The notes under the pieces are model-generated. The model was not told the origin of the DNA and ran no database searches. It worked only from the letters and a program-made list of their open reading frames with translations. The position numbers and the translations under genes were made by a program. Below, in pieces: positions 1 through 8,299 of a stretch of 43,220 nt of DNA (position 1 is its first letter; each line of letters starts with the position of its first letter). The DNA is from Deltaproteobacteria bacterium (lineage in GTDB: Bacteria > Desulfobacterota > Syntrophia > Syntrophales > JAIPED01): NCBI GenBank assembly GCA_021737325.1, contig JAIPED010000008.1:1-43220 (forward strand). The letters run 5' to 3'.

Positions 1-627
1 GAAGAAATGCCCCTCTCCTTTGCCATCAATTATTTGAACAAGTATTCCTACCATCGTTTTCCTGTGTTGAATAAGGATTCGCATTTGATCGGGATAATTA
101 CCGGGAGGGATAATCTGGTGGTTTTGTTGCGTGAGTTGAACAAAGAGGTGCAGGAGTTGGAAAAAAAGGTGAACATTGAATCGGAAAAGAAGCCCGGTCA
201 GGAACGCAACGAGTTTGTGGTTCAGCAGTTTGATTTTGAGAATGCGGGCAAGGCTTCTTTTGCCATAAAAAAGGCGCTTCAAGCCAAGGGGATTCCCGCT
301 GGCACCATCAGGAGAGTTGCCGTGGCGGCTTATGAACTAGAGATAAACATTGCTATTCATTCCCATGGTGGAAAGATCCTTTTTACCCTTGATGAGGGTA
401 GCGTTACCATTGTTGCCAAGGATAACGGGCCGGGGATTGAAGATGTTGAGCGCGCTCTGGGTGAGGGGTTTTCCACCGCTAACGATTGGATCCGTTCGTT
501 GGGTTTTGGTGCGGGCATGGGACTTCCCAACACCAAGAGAGTTTCCGACGAGTTTAAAATTTCTTCCAATCTGGGCGAAGGTACGGTGGTTATTTCCACC
601 GTATATTTAGAAAAATATGGAGCTTAG
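1..627 (+). CDS. CBS domain + anti-sigma-type HATPase protein (5' truncated by window edge)
   Basis: ORF in frame from base 1; N-terminal CBS-like 'YHRFPVLNKDSHLIGIITGRD'; C-terminal HATPase motifs 'VAAYELEINIAIHS', 'DNGPGIED', 'GFGAGMGLPNTKR'. Confidence 0.8.
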   Translation, partial: EEMPLSFAINYLNKYSYHRFPVLNKDSHLIGIITGRDNLVVLLRELNKEVQELEKKVNIESEKKPGQERNEFVVQQFDFENAGKASFAIKKALQAKGIPAGTIRRVAVAAYELEINIAIHSHGGKILFTLDEGSVTIVAKDNGPGIEDVERALGEGFSTANDWIRSLGFGAGMGLPNTKRVSDEFKISSNLGEGTVVISTVYLEKYGA

Positions 628-629
628 TC

Positions 630-1889
630 ATGGCAATTGATATCGGGAAGATAGGGAACAATATGGATAAACGAGAATTGATTCACCAACGGAATATTGA
701 GATAAACTGTTATGAAATCGCGGAGAATATGCTTCTTGTGGAAGGCACGCTCAGCGATGAGCGATTGTTTGACTCCCTCGTTTATTCTGCCAATCGTAGG
801 CATCCTGCGGGTTTCATCCATACGATGAAGGTGGCGATGGAAATATCACTTCCCACGATGGAGATCGTCGCAATTACAACTACCATGCCGGTTGTGCCAA
901 TGGCTGAATGCGTCTTGACTGCTAAGATTGTGGAACAACTAAAAGGCAGGAGAATAACAAGTGGTTTTACCAGGAATGTTAGGGAACTCATTGGGGGGAC
1001 AAAGGGATGCTTGCACACGCTAAACCTAATAATGGCAATGGCTTCCGCAAGCGTTCAGGGTTCTTGGTCGTTTTACAGCAGGATTAGGGGTGATGACAAA
1101 CCGCTTCCACCACTAAATGACGAGGAGAGCATAATTGATAGTTGCTGGATGTGGCGTAGCGACGGGATGTTGGTTGATAGATACCGTAGGGCAAAACAAA
1201 GGTTCGCTAACCCCTTTATAGTCACTATTGATGGTCCCGCTGGCTCGGGTAAAAGCACGGTAAGTAAAATGTTGGCTCGTAAGCTTGGGTTTGCCTGTCT
1301 GGATACGGGGGGGATTTATCGCGCCTTGGCGCTAAAAGTAATTCGTTCAAGTGTAGAAGATTGCGACCACGAAGCGATAAGGCATTTGTGTTCGACGACC
1401 AAGATAGAAATTCGCGGGGCAGGCGAGACGATGCAGGTGTTTCTTGATGGTGAAGATGTTTCCGAAGCAATAAGAAGCGAAGCTGTTAGTAGCATGGCAT
1501 CAAGGGTGAGCTCCCTTTCATTCGTGAGGGAAGCGCTTATGGAAATACAGCGCGGGGTAGTGAAAAACGGAGCCCAAGGAATCATCGCCGAAGGCAGGGA
1601 TATGGGTAGCGTTGTTTTCCCCCAGGCCACGCTAAAATTTTTTCTGGAAGCGGCTGTTAGCAAAAGGGCGGAACGCCGTTACCAAGAATTGCGGGAGAGG
1701 GATGAGTTTGCGGATAGGGAGGAAACTATCGCCGCTATCATTGAACGCGACCGGAGGGATACCACCAGGGAGGTTGCGCCCCTGGTAGTTCCCCAGGGGG
1801 CGATAATTATTGATACATCGTTACTGACGGTAGCAGAGGTGGCGGGAGTGATAGAGGCAAAAGTTAAGGCAAAGATCGCTGGTGAATAA
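630..1889 (+). CDS. cmk: DUF2889-like domain fused to cytidylate kinase
   Basis: N-terminal ~190 aa resembles DUF2889 ('HPAGFIHTMKVAMEI', 'IGGTKGCLHTLNLI'); C-terminal CMK with P-loop 'TIDGPAGSGKST', 'LDTGGIYRAL', 'AEGRDMGSVVFP'. Start may be 663. Confidence 0.85.
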   Translation: MAIDIGKIGNNMDKRELIHQRNIEINCYEIAENMLLVEGTLSDERLFDSLVYSANRRHPAGFIHTMKVAMEISLPTMEIVAITTTMPVVPMAECVLTAKIVEQLKGRRITSGFTRNVRELIGGTKGCLHTLNLIMAMASASVQGSWSFYSRIRGDDKPLPPLNDEESIIDSCWMWRSDGMLVDRYRRAKQRFANPFIVTIDGPAGSGKSTVSKMLARKLGFACLDTGGIYRALALKVIRSSVEDCDHEAIRHLCSTTKIEIRGAGETMQVFLDGEDVSEAIRSEAVSSMASRVSSLSFVREALMEIQRGVVKNGAQGIIAEGRDMGSVVFPQATLKFFLEAAVSKRAERRYQELRERDEFADREETIAAIIERDRRDTTREVAPLVVPQGAIIIDTSLLTVAEVAGVIEAKVKAKIAGE

Positions 1890-1987
1890 ATGCTTTTAGG
1901 CTTTTTCGCGGGTGGTTGCTGTTTCTTGCGTTTGGCTTGACGCTTGTGTTAGCGGCGGGCGCAACAAGGGATGAGGAAGGATGTAAG

Positions 1988-2365
1988 GTGAAGTTAAGAA
2001 GACTGGTAGAGATATTGGATGCGGTAGTTTTTACCGGCGAAGAAAATATGGATCGGGAAGCAACATGCGCTTTTGCCTCAGATCTCATGAGCGATGTGCT
2101 GGCGCTTGCCACTGCCAATAGCGTTTTGCTTACGGGGTTGACCACACCTCAAGTTGTTCGCACTGCCGATGTTTTGGATATCTCCGCGATTGTTTTGGTG
2201 CGGGGGAAAAAACCGCCACAGGAAACGATCGCGCTGGCGAGGGAATTGGGAATACCGCTTATTGGCACTTCCTACATCATGTTTGAAACCGCTGGTAGAT
2301 TGTTTGCAGGAGGGATGGTTGGATCCATCAGCAAGGTTGTTAACCGGGAAGGAGAAAGAAAATGA
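1988..2365 (+). CDS. DRTGG domain-containing protein (first copy)
   Basis: ORF track 1916..2365; in-frame GTG at 1988 is a better start; 'SDLMSDVLALA...VLLTGLTTPQVVRTADVLDISAIVLVRGKKPP' typical of DRTGG proteins in hydrogenase clusters. Confidence 0.75.
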   Translation: MKLRRLVEILDAVVFTGEENMDREATCAFASDLMSDVLALATANSVLLTGLTTPQVVRTADVLDISAIVLVRGKKPPQETIALARELGIPLIGTSYIMFETAGRLFAGGMVGSISKVVNREGERK

Positions 2366-2700
2366 CCCTGGCGGAGATGATGAAATCGCTAAACCTGAGC
2401 GTTGTTTGCGGGGATAAATTTTTAGAGCGTGATGTTACGGGCGGATTTTCAGGGGACTTGCTGAGTGATGTCATCGCCGGAGCGCCAGAAAAAAGCGTCT
2501 GGATAACCCGCCAAATCCATCCCAACATCATCGCTGTTGCTTCCTTGCGCGATGTTGCAGGGATAGTTATTGTTGCTGGTGGTGTCCCAGCAACAGATAC
2601 CCTCCAAAAAGCCTTGGAGGCGGATGTTCCCATTTTGCTTTCCCCCTACGGAGCCTTTGAAACGGCGGGGAAGATCTATGCCTTGCTGGGAGGAAAGTAG
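2362..2700 (+). CDS. DRTGG domain-containing protein (second copy)
   Basis: ATGA overlap with previous gene; paralogous: 'GGFSGDLLSDVIAGAPEKSVWITRQIHPNIIAVASLRDVAGIVIVAGGVP'. Confidence 0.8.
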   Translation: MTLAEMMKSLNLSVVCGDKFLERDVTGGFSGDLLSDVIAGAPEKSVWITRQIHPNIIAVASLRDVAGIVIVAGGVPATDTLQKALEADVPILLSPYGAFETAGKIYALLGGK

Positions 2701-2789
2701 CCCGAAGGTTTTTGATGAGCGTTGTCGCATGGCCTTGGCGCGACATTCCTCTGGAGATATTGCGGCGGTAATGCTGCATTGTACATGCT

Positions 2790-3536
2790 ATGCGAGAATT
2801 TATCTGCGATTTCCATATTCATACCTGTTTGTCCCCCTGTGCGTCTTTAGATATGAGTCCCCGTACAATCGTTGCCACTTCCCTTGCTAAAGGGATTGAT
2901 ATAATTGCAATTACTGATCACAATTCCATGGATAACATTCCCCATGTTGTCGCATGTGCCCAAGGAACGCCCTTAACGGTTTTGGCGGGAATGGAAATAA
3001 CGACTGCAGAAGAAGTGCATATAATCGCCCTTTTCGCTAGTGTTACGGATATTATGCCTTTGCAACAACTCGTTAATGATAACCTTTCCGGTATTAACGA
3101 CGAAGAAAGATTTGGAGTACAGGTAATAGTAAATTCCGCCGATGAGGTTGAAGGCTTTAACGAGAGATTGCTCATCGGCGCAACAAGTTTGGCATTAAAT
3201 GATGTTGTTTTGGCGATCAAACGCTTCGGGGGAATTGCTATCGCCTCCCATATAGACCGTCACGCTTTCTCCGTGATTTCACAACTGGGGTTTGTTAATG
3301 AATCCATGGGGTTTAATGCAGTTGAAGTGGTTACTCTTACTGATGAAGCGGCAAAAAAAATCCTTCCCTGTGGTACTCCTATTATCCGTTCTTCCGATGC
3401 GCACCAGCCTGAGGATATCGGGAAAAGGACGACAACTTTTTTGTTAGCGAAAGGGGATTTTAACGAGTTGAAGTTGGCTTTGGCTTCCCGATGTGGTTCT
3501 GTTGCGGGTGCCTTGTTGCAAGGAAGGGAAAAATGA
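2790..3536 (+). CDS. PHP domain metal-dependent phosphoesterase
   Basis: 'DFHIHTCLSPCA', 'AITDHNSMDN', 'IASHIDRHAFS', 'SSDAHQPEDIG' are PHP motifs. Confidence 0.85.
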   Translation: MREFICDFHIHTCLSPCASLDMSPRTIVATSLAKGIDIIAITDHNSMDNIPHVVACAQGTPLTVLAGMEITTAEEVHIIALFASVTDIMPLQQLVNDNLSGINDEERFGVQVIVNSADEVEGFNERLLIGATSLALNDVVLAIKRFGGIAIASHIDRHAFSVISQLGFVNESMGFNAVEVVTLTDEAAKKILPCGTPIIRSSDAHQPEDIGKRTTTFLLAKGDFNELKLALASRCGSVAGALLQGREK

Positions 3537-4087
3537 GAGAAATTGCCGATCATATTCTGGATATTGCAGAAAACTCGCTCCGCGCCGGGGCCAACGATAT
3601 CGTCATTACGGTTGAAGAGGAGACCAACACCAACAAGCTACGCATCACAATTGTTGATAACGGTATGGGCATGGATGAAGAACAACTAAAAAAGATTTTT
3701 GATCCGTTTTACACAACAAAAAGCGAGCGGAAACGAAAATTTGGTCTTGGTTTACCATTGCTTATGCAGATGGCGCAGGAAAGTGGCGGGGGTGTTCAAG
3801 TAAACTCGCAAAAAGGTAAGGGGACAACCGTTATTGCCGAATTTGGCTTGAGGCACATTGACAGGCAACCATTGGGAGATATTGCGGGAACATTCGTAAC
3901 CCTGCTCCTTACCAGTCCTCTGACATCATTGACCTATATTCACCGTTGTGGCAAAAAAGCCTTTGAAATAAGCACTTCCGAGATTAAGAAACAGATTGAC
4001 GAAGCATTAATGACTGATGTAGCCGTGCTCGCGGCGGTAAGAGAGATTATCGTTGGCGGCATCAAAGATTTGGCTTCTCAGGCATAG
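3533..4087 (+). CDS. ATP-binding protein, histidine kinase-like ATPase
   Basis: Start at 3533 overlaps PHP stop (ATGA); 'DIAENSLRAGAND', 'DNGMGMDEEQL', 'GLGLPLLMQMAQ' (N, G1 and G2 boxes). Confidence 0.85.
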   Translation: MREIADHILDIAENSLRAGANDIVITVEEETNTNKLRITIVDNGMGMDEEQLKKIFDPFYTTKSERKRKFGLGLPLLMQMAQESGGGVQVNSQKGKGTTVIAEFGLRHIDRQPLGDIAGTFVTLLLTSPLTSLTYIHRCGKKAFEISTSEIKKQIDEALMTDVAVLAAVREIIVGGIKDLASQA

Positions 4088-4210
4088 TTACCCACTGTTT
4101 TGATAGAGCGGGGGGGCTTGTGCTTGTAGGTTTTCTGGTAAAAATTAGGTTCAGAAAGTTACTCATGGACCTGCAAATAAGACAATAAAGATGAAAGGGA
4201 GAATGCTATA

Positions 4211-4696
4211 ATGAAGGCGGAACTTCTCAAGGAGTTTTCCCACGCTCAAGTGTCCCAGCTTGATACCATCATTGCCAGGCACAAGGGAAAGCCGGGATGT
4301 TTGATTCCGGTGTTGGAAGAGGCTCAAGTGGTTTTGGAATGCTTGCCGGCGGCGGTTCAACGCTACATCGCGAAGAATCTTGGGTTACCAGTTAGTCAGG
4401 TTTATGGCGTAGTAACCTTCTATTCGTTTTTCACGATGAAGCCCCGAGGTAGGAATGTGGTGCGCGTGTGTTTGGGAACCGCCTGCTATGTCCGGGGTGG
4501 GAAGGCGATAGCCGAGGGAATTGAAAAAATGTTTGGTTTGCAAGAGGGTGAAACATCCATCGATAGAAGGTTTACCTACGAAAGCGTTCGTTGTCTGGGT
4601 GCCTGCGGTTTGGGGCCGGTGGTGGTTGTCAATGATGATGTACACGGGAGAGTGAAACCGGCACAAGTTAAAGAACTCCTTGAGCAATATAAATAA
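4211..4696 (+). CDS. NuoE-like [2Fe-2S] subunit (HndA/HydC family)
   Basis: 'GKPGCLIPVLEEAQ', 'YGVVTFYSFF', 'CLGTACYVRGG', 'CLGACGLGPVVVVN'. Confidence 0.9.
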   Translation: MKAELLKEFSHAQVSQLDTIIARHKGKPGCLIPVLEEAQVVLECLPAAVQRYIAKNLGLPVSQVYGVVTFYSFFTMKPRGRNVVRVCLGTACYVRGGKAIAEGIEKMFGLQEGETSIDRRFTYESVRCLGACGLGPVVVVNDDVHGRVKPAQVKELLEQYK

Positions 4697-4715
4697 GCTG
4701 AAGACGAGGTGTGAT

Positions 4716-5099
4716 ATGGCAAAAATAACGATAGCGGATTTGAAAAAGATAAAGGAAAAAGTGCTTTCCGAAACCGCTCTGCGCCAAGGAGATAAACGGG
4801 TTAGGGTAACCGTTCACATGGGAACATGTGGCATTGCTTCTGGTGCCAAGTTGGTTTTAGACTCCTTGATGGAGGAGATTGGTGAGGCGAAGATTGGTGA
4901 TGTTACCGTTACTACCTCTGGTTGTATGGGACTTTGTAGCCGTGAGCCCTTGGTAACCGTAGAAGTTGTTGGAGAAGAGCCGATTAAGTACGAATTTGTC
5001 AATCCCTCTAAAATGAAGCAGATATTTAAGCGTCACATACTTTTAGGTGAGGTGCAAACACCCTTTGTGTTGGCTAAAGGTCAAGAAATCGTAAAATAG
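4716..5099 (+). CDS. [2Fe-2S] thioredoxin-like ferredoxin subunit (HndB-like)
   Basis: In-frame ATG at 4716; 'VHMGTCGIASGAKLV', 'TTSGCMGLCSREPLVTVE'. Confidence 0.85.
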   Translation: MAKITIADLKKIKEKVLSETALRQGDKRVRVTVHMGTCGIASGAKLVLDSLMEEIGEAKIGDVTVTTSGCMGLCSREPLVTVEVVGEEPIKYEFVNPSKMKQIFKRHILLGEVQTPFVLAKGQEIVK

Positions 5100-5144
5100 C
5101 AAATTATGGTTGATGATCAATTCTCAACCTTGAGGAGGATATGG

Positions 5145-8100
5145 ATGAAAGCATTGCGTGCACACATTCTTCTGTGCGGAGGCACTGGTTGCCACGCTTC
5201 AGGGAGTATTGCTGTAAAAACCGCCTTAGAGGCGGAGTTGGTAAAAAGGAAGCTCACCGAGGAAGTAAAAATTGTCGAAACTGGCTGTCAGGGTTTTTGC
5301 GCCATGGGGCCGATAGCGGTTATTTACCCCGAAGGTGTTATCTACATGCAGATAAAGCCTGCGGATATTCCCGAATTAGTTGAAGAGCACTTGGTAAAAG
5401 GCAGGGTTTTACAGCGCCTGCTGTATCAAGATCCAACATCGGAAAAAACCATTCCCACGATGCAGGAAATCCCGTTTTTCGCTCTGCAGGAGTTGCGAGT
5501 TTTGCGTAACCGTGGGTTGATAGACCCCGAGAAGATTGAGGAATATATCGCTCGTGATGGCTATGCGGGGATGGCAAAGGCCCTCACTGAAATGACGCCA
5601 GCACAGATCGTAGAGGATGTATTAGCCTCTGGTTTGCGCGGGCGCGGTGGCGCGGGCTTTCCCACAGGGCTAAAATGGAAATTTGCCGCCGCTTCCAAGG
5701 GTGATGTCAAGTATGTCATTTGTAACGCTGACGAAGGCGACCCGGGAGCTTTCATGGATAGGAGCGTTTTAGAAGCCGATCCCCATGCGGTACTGGAGGG
5801 TATGGTCATTGCGGCGCGGGCGATTGGTTCGCACCATGGCTATATCTACTGCCGCGCTGAATATCCCTTAGCGATAGAAAGGCTTTCCATTGCGATTAAG
5901 CAGGCGAAGGAAATGGGTCTGCTTGGCGAGAACATTCTGGGAACGGGGTTCAATTTTGAATTGGAAATATACCAAGGGGCAGGGGCGTTTGTTTGCGGTG
6001 AAGAGACGGCGCTGATGACCTCCATTGAGGGTAAACGGGGAATGCCGCGTCCGCGTCCTCCCTTCCCAGCGGTTGCGGGGTTGTGGCAGAAACCCAGCAT
6101 TCTTAACAATGTTGAAACCTTTGCCAATGTTGGGCAACTTATATTGCGGGGCTCACAGTGGTTTGCCTCTGTAGGAACTGAGAAAAGCAAAGGAACGAAG
6201 GTTTTCGCACTTACTGGTGATGTTAACAATGTTGGCTTGGTGGAAGTTCCCATGGGAACCAAACTGGGTACGATAGTTTACGATATCGGTGGTGGTATTC
6301 CTAAAGGAAAGAAGTTTAAAGCGGCGCAGTTGGGTGGACCTTCGGGTGGTTGCATTCCCGTGCAGCACCTAAACGCTGCGGTGGATTACGAAAAGGTGGC
6401 TGAGCTTGGCGCGATCATGGGTTCAGGTGGCTTGATCATAATGAATGAAGACACCTGTGCGGTTGACATGGCTCGCTTCTTCATGGACTTTTGTAAGGAT
6501 GAATCCTGCGGCAAGTGTACCCCCTGCCGCGAGGGCACGAAGAGGATGCTGGAGATACTTACCAACATTACGCAGGGCAGGGGTAAGGAAGGCGATATAG
6601 AACTGCTGGAAGATATGGCGGCGGTTATCAAAGAGGCTTCTTTGTGTGGTTTAGGGCAGACGGCTCCTAATCCTGTGTTAAGCACCATCAGGTATTTTCG
6701 CCATGAGTACGAAGCGCACATCCGCGATCATCACTGCGAAGCGGCGGTATGTTCAGCGCTGTTTAAGTCTCCCTGCCAACATACCTGTCCAATAGAAATG
6801 GATATTCCCGCCTACATAGCGTTAATTCGCGCCGAGAGGTTTGCAGACGCTTATAAGGTTCTGCTAAAGACAAACCCCTTCCCTTCTGTTTGCGGTCGCG
6901 TTTGCGATCACAAGTGCCAGAGCAAGTGTCGTCGTGGAAAAACGGACGAGGCGGTGGCGATCAAGTTTTTGAAGCGCTTTATTACCGATAACGCTGTTCA
7001 CCCGCCGGTTAAAAAGGTGGAAGTTACCCGCCAGGAGAAAATTGCGGTGGTTGGTGCTGGTCCTGCTGGGCTTACCTGTGCCAAGGATTTGGCTTTGCGC
7101 GGTTATGCGGTTACCGTTTATGAAGAATTGCCTGAAGCGGGCGGAATGCTCCGCTGGGCGATACCTTCCTACCGTTTGCCACGGGATATCATACAGAAGG
7201 AGATCGACGATATCCGCGCCTTGGGGGTGGATATCGTTTGTAGCGCCCGTGTTGGTAAGGATGTTCCCTTCTCCAAATTGGAAAAGGAATTTGCGAAGAT
7301 CTATCTCGCGCCCGGCGCCCATCGTTCTCAACCAATGGGTGTTGAGGGCGAAAACCTGCAAGGGGTTTATGGGGGTGTTGAATTCCTACGGGAAGTAAAT
7401 CTCAACGAACAGGCGTGGCTAACAGGTGTTAAGAGCGTTGGCAAATCCGTTGCCGTCGTTGGTGGTGGCAACTCTGCCATTGATGCGGCGCGTGTCGCCA
7501 AGCGTTTGGGAGCGGATGTTACCATCCTCTATCGCCGTCTGAAGCAAGATATGCCCGCCGCTATGGAAGAAATCCATGCTGCCGAAGAAGAAGGCATCAA
7601 GATAGAACTGCTTGTCGCTCCGCTGAAGATCGTTGGTAACGGCGGCAAGGTTGCGCAAATAGTTTGCGAGCGGATGGAGCTGGGTGATTTTGATAACTCT
7701 GGGAGAAAGCGCCCTGTACCGATAAAGAGTTCAGAGTTTTCCTTAGCGGTAGATACGGTAATATCGGCGATTGGTCAGGTGCCGGATATGAGCTTTGTTC
7801 CGCAGGATAGCGGTATATCCGTTAACAGGTGGACTTGCTTTGACCTTGCTAAAGGAACGAAATCGCAAACGACCAACGAAAGATACTACGCTGGTGGTGA
7901 TGCGGTAACCGGTCCAGATACCGTTATTGCCGCAATCGGCGCAGGACACAAAGCCGCCTCCGAAATAGATGCGGCGATTCGTCTTGCAAATGGCGAACCC
8001 GCTTATGAGGCACCAGTTGACGATAATATCGATATTCCCTTCGTTCTTGACGAGGAGACGATAGAGAGCCCGCAAACTAAGATGGTTGAGCTTGCGGTTG

Positions 8101-8201
8101 CCGAACGCGGAACCAATTTTGCCGAGGTGGAGTTGGGTTATACGAAAGAGCTCGCTATTGCGGAAGCCTGCCGTTGCCTACGGTGCGATGTGGAACTATA
8201 A
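5145..8201 (+). CDS. NuoF-like NADH/FMN subunit fused to GltD-like FAD/NAD(P) oxidoreductase
   Basis: ATG 5145 after TGAGGAGG; N-terminal 2Fe-2S 'CGGTGCHASGS..GCQGFCAMGP'; NuoF 'GLRGRGGAGFPTGLKW', 'ESCGKCTPCREG'; C-terminal GltD 'GRVCDHKCQSKCRRG', 'VVGAGPAGLTCAKDLA', 'VVGGGNSAIDAARVAKRLGA'. Confidence 0.9.
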   Translation: MKALRAHILLCGGTGCHASGSIAVKTALEAELVKRKLTEEVKIVETGCQGFCAMGPIAVIYPEGVIYMQIKPADIPELVEEHLVKGRVLQRLLYQDPTSEKTIPTMQEIPFFALQELRVLRNRGLIDPEKIEEYIARDGYAGMAKALTEMTPAQIVEDVLASGLRGRGGAGFPTGLKWKFAAASKGDVKYVICNADEGDPGAFMDRSVLEADPHAVLEGMVIAARAIGSHHGYIYCRAEYPLAIERLSIAIKQAKEMGLLGENILGTGFNFELEIYQGAGAFVCGEETALMTSIEGKRGMPRPRPPFPAVAGLWQKPSILNNVETFANVGQLILRGSQWFASVGTEKSKGTKVFALTGDVNNVGLVEVPMGTKLGTIVYDIGGGIPKGKKFKAAQLGGPSGGCIPVQHLNAAVDYEKVAELGAIMGSGGLIIMNEDTCAVDMARFFMDFCKDESCGKCTPCREGTKRMLEILTNITQGRGKEGDIELLEDMAAVIKEASLCGLGQTAPNPVLSTIRYFRHEYEAHIRDHHCEAAVCSALFKSPCQHTCPIEMDIPAYIALIRAERFADAYKVLLKTNPFPSVCGRVCDHKCQSKCRRGKTDEAVAIKFLKRFITDNAVHPPVKKVEVTRQEKIAVVGAGPAGLTCAKDLALRGYAVTVYEELPEAGGMLRWAIPSYRLPRDIIQKEIDDIRALGVDIVCSARVGKDVPFSKLEKEFAKIYLAPGAHRSQPMGVEGENLQGVYGGVEFLREVNLNEQAWLTGVKSVGKSVAVVGGGNSAIDAARVAKRLGADVTILYRRLKQDMPAAMEEIHAAEEEGIKIELLVAPLKIVGNGGKVAQIVCERMELGDFDNSGRKRPVPIKSSEFSLAVDTVISAIGQVPDMSFVPQDSGISVNRWTCFDLAKGTKSQTTNERYYAGGDAVTGPDTVIAAIGAGHKAASEIDAAIRLANGEPAYEAPVDDNIDIPFVLDEETIESPQTKMVELAVAERGTNFAEVELGYTKELAIAEACRCLRCDVEL

Positions 8202-8299
8202 CAAAAAACGGACTTGCTAGGGGGAAGCGATAAGCGAGAATCCCGTGGCAAGCGAATACGAATATAAAAATTCGTCTTACAGGATTAGGGAGGTTGTAT

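Noticed and set aside
5338-8075. Multiple antisense ORFs over the NuoF-GltD gene and other core genes
   Set aside because: Composition-driven antisense frames of strongly supported genes
8258-8275. Small hairpin ACGAAT-ATAAAA-ATTCGT before the FDH gene
   Set aside because: Short AT-rich stem, no match to a riboswitch I recognise
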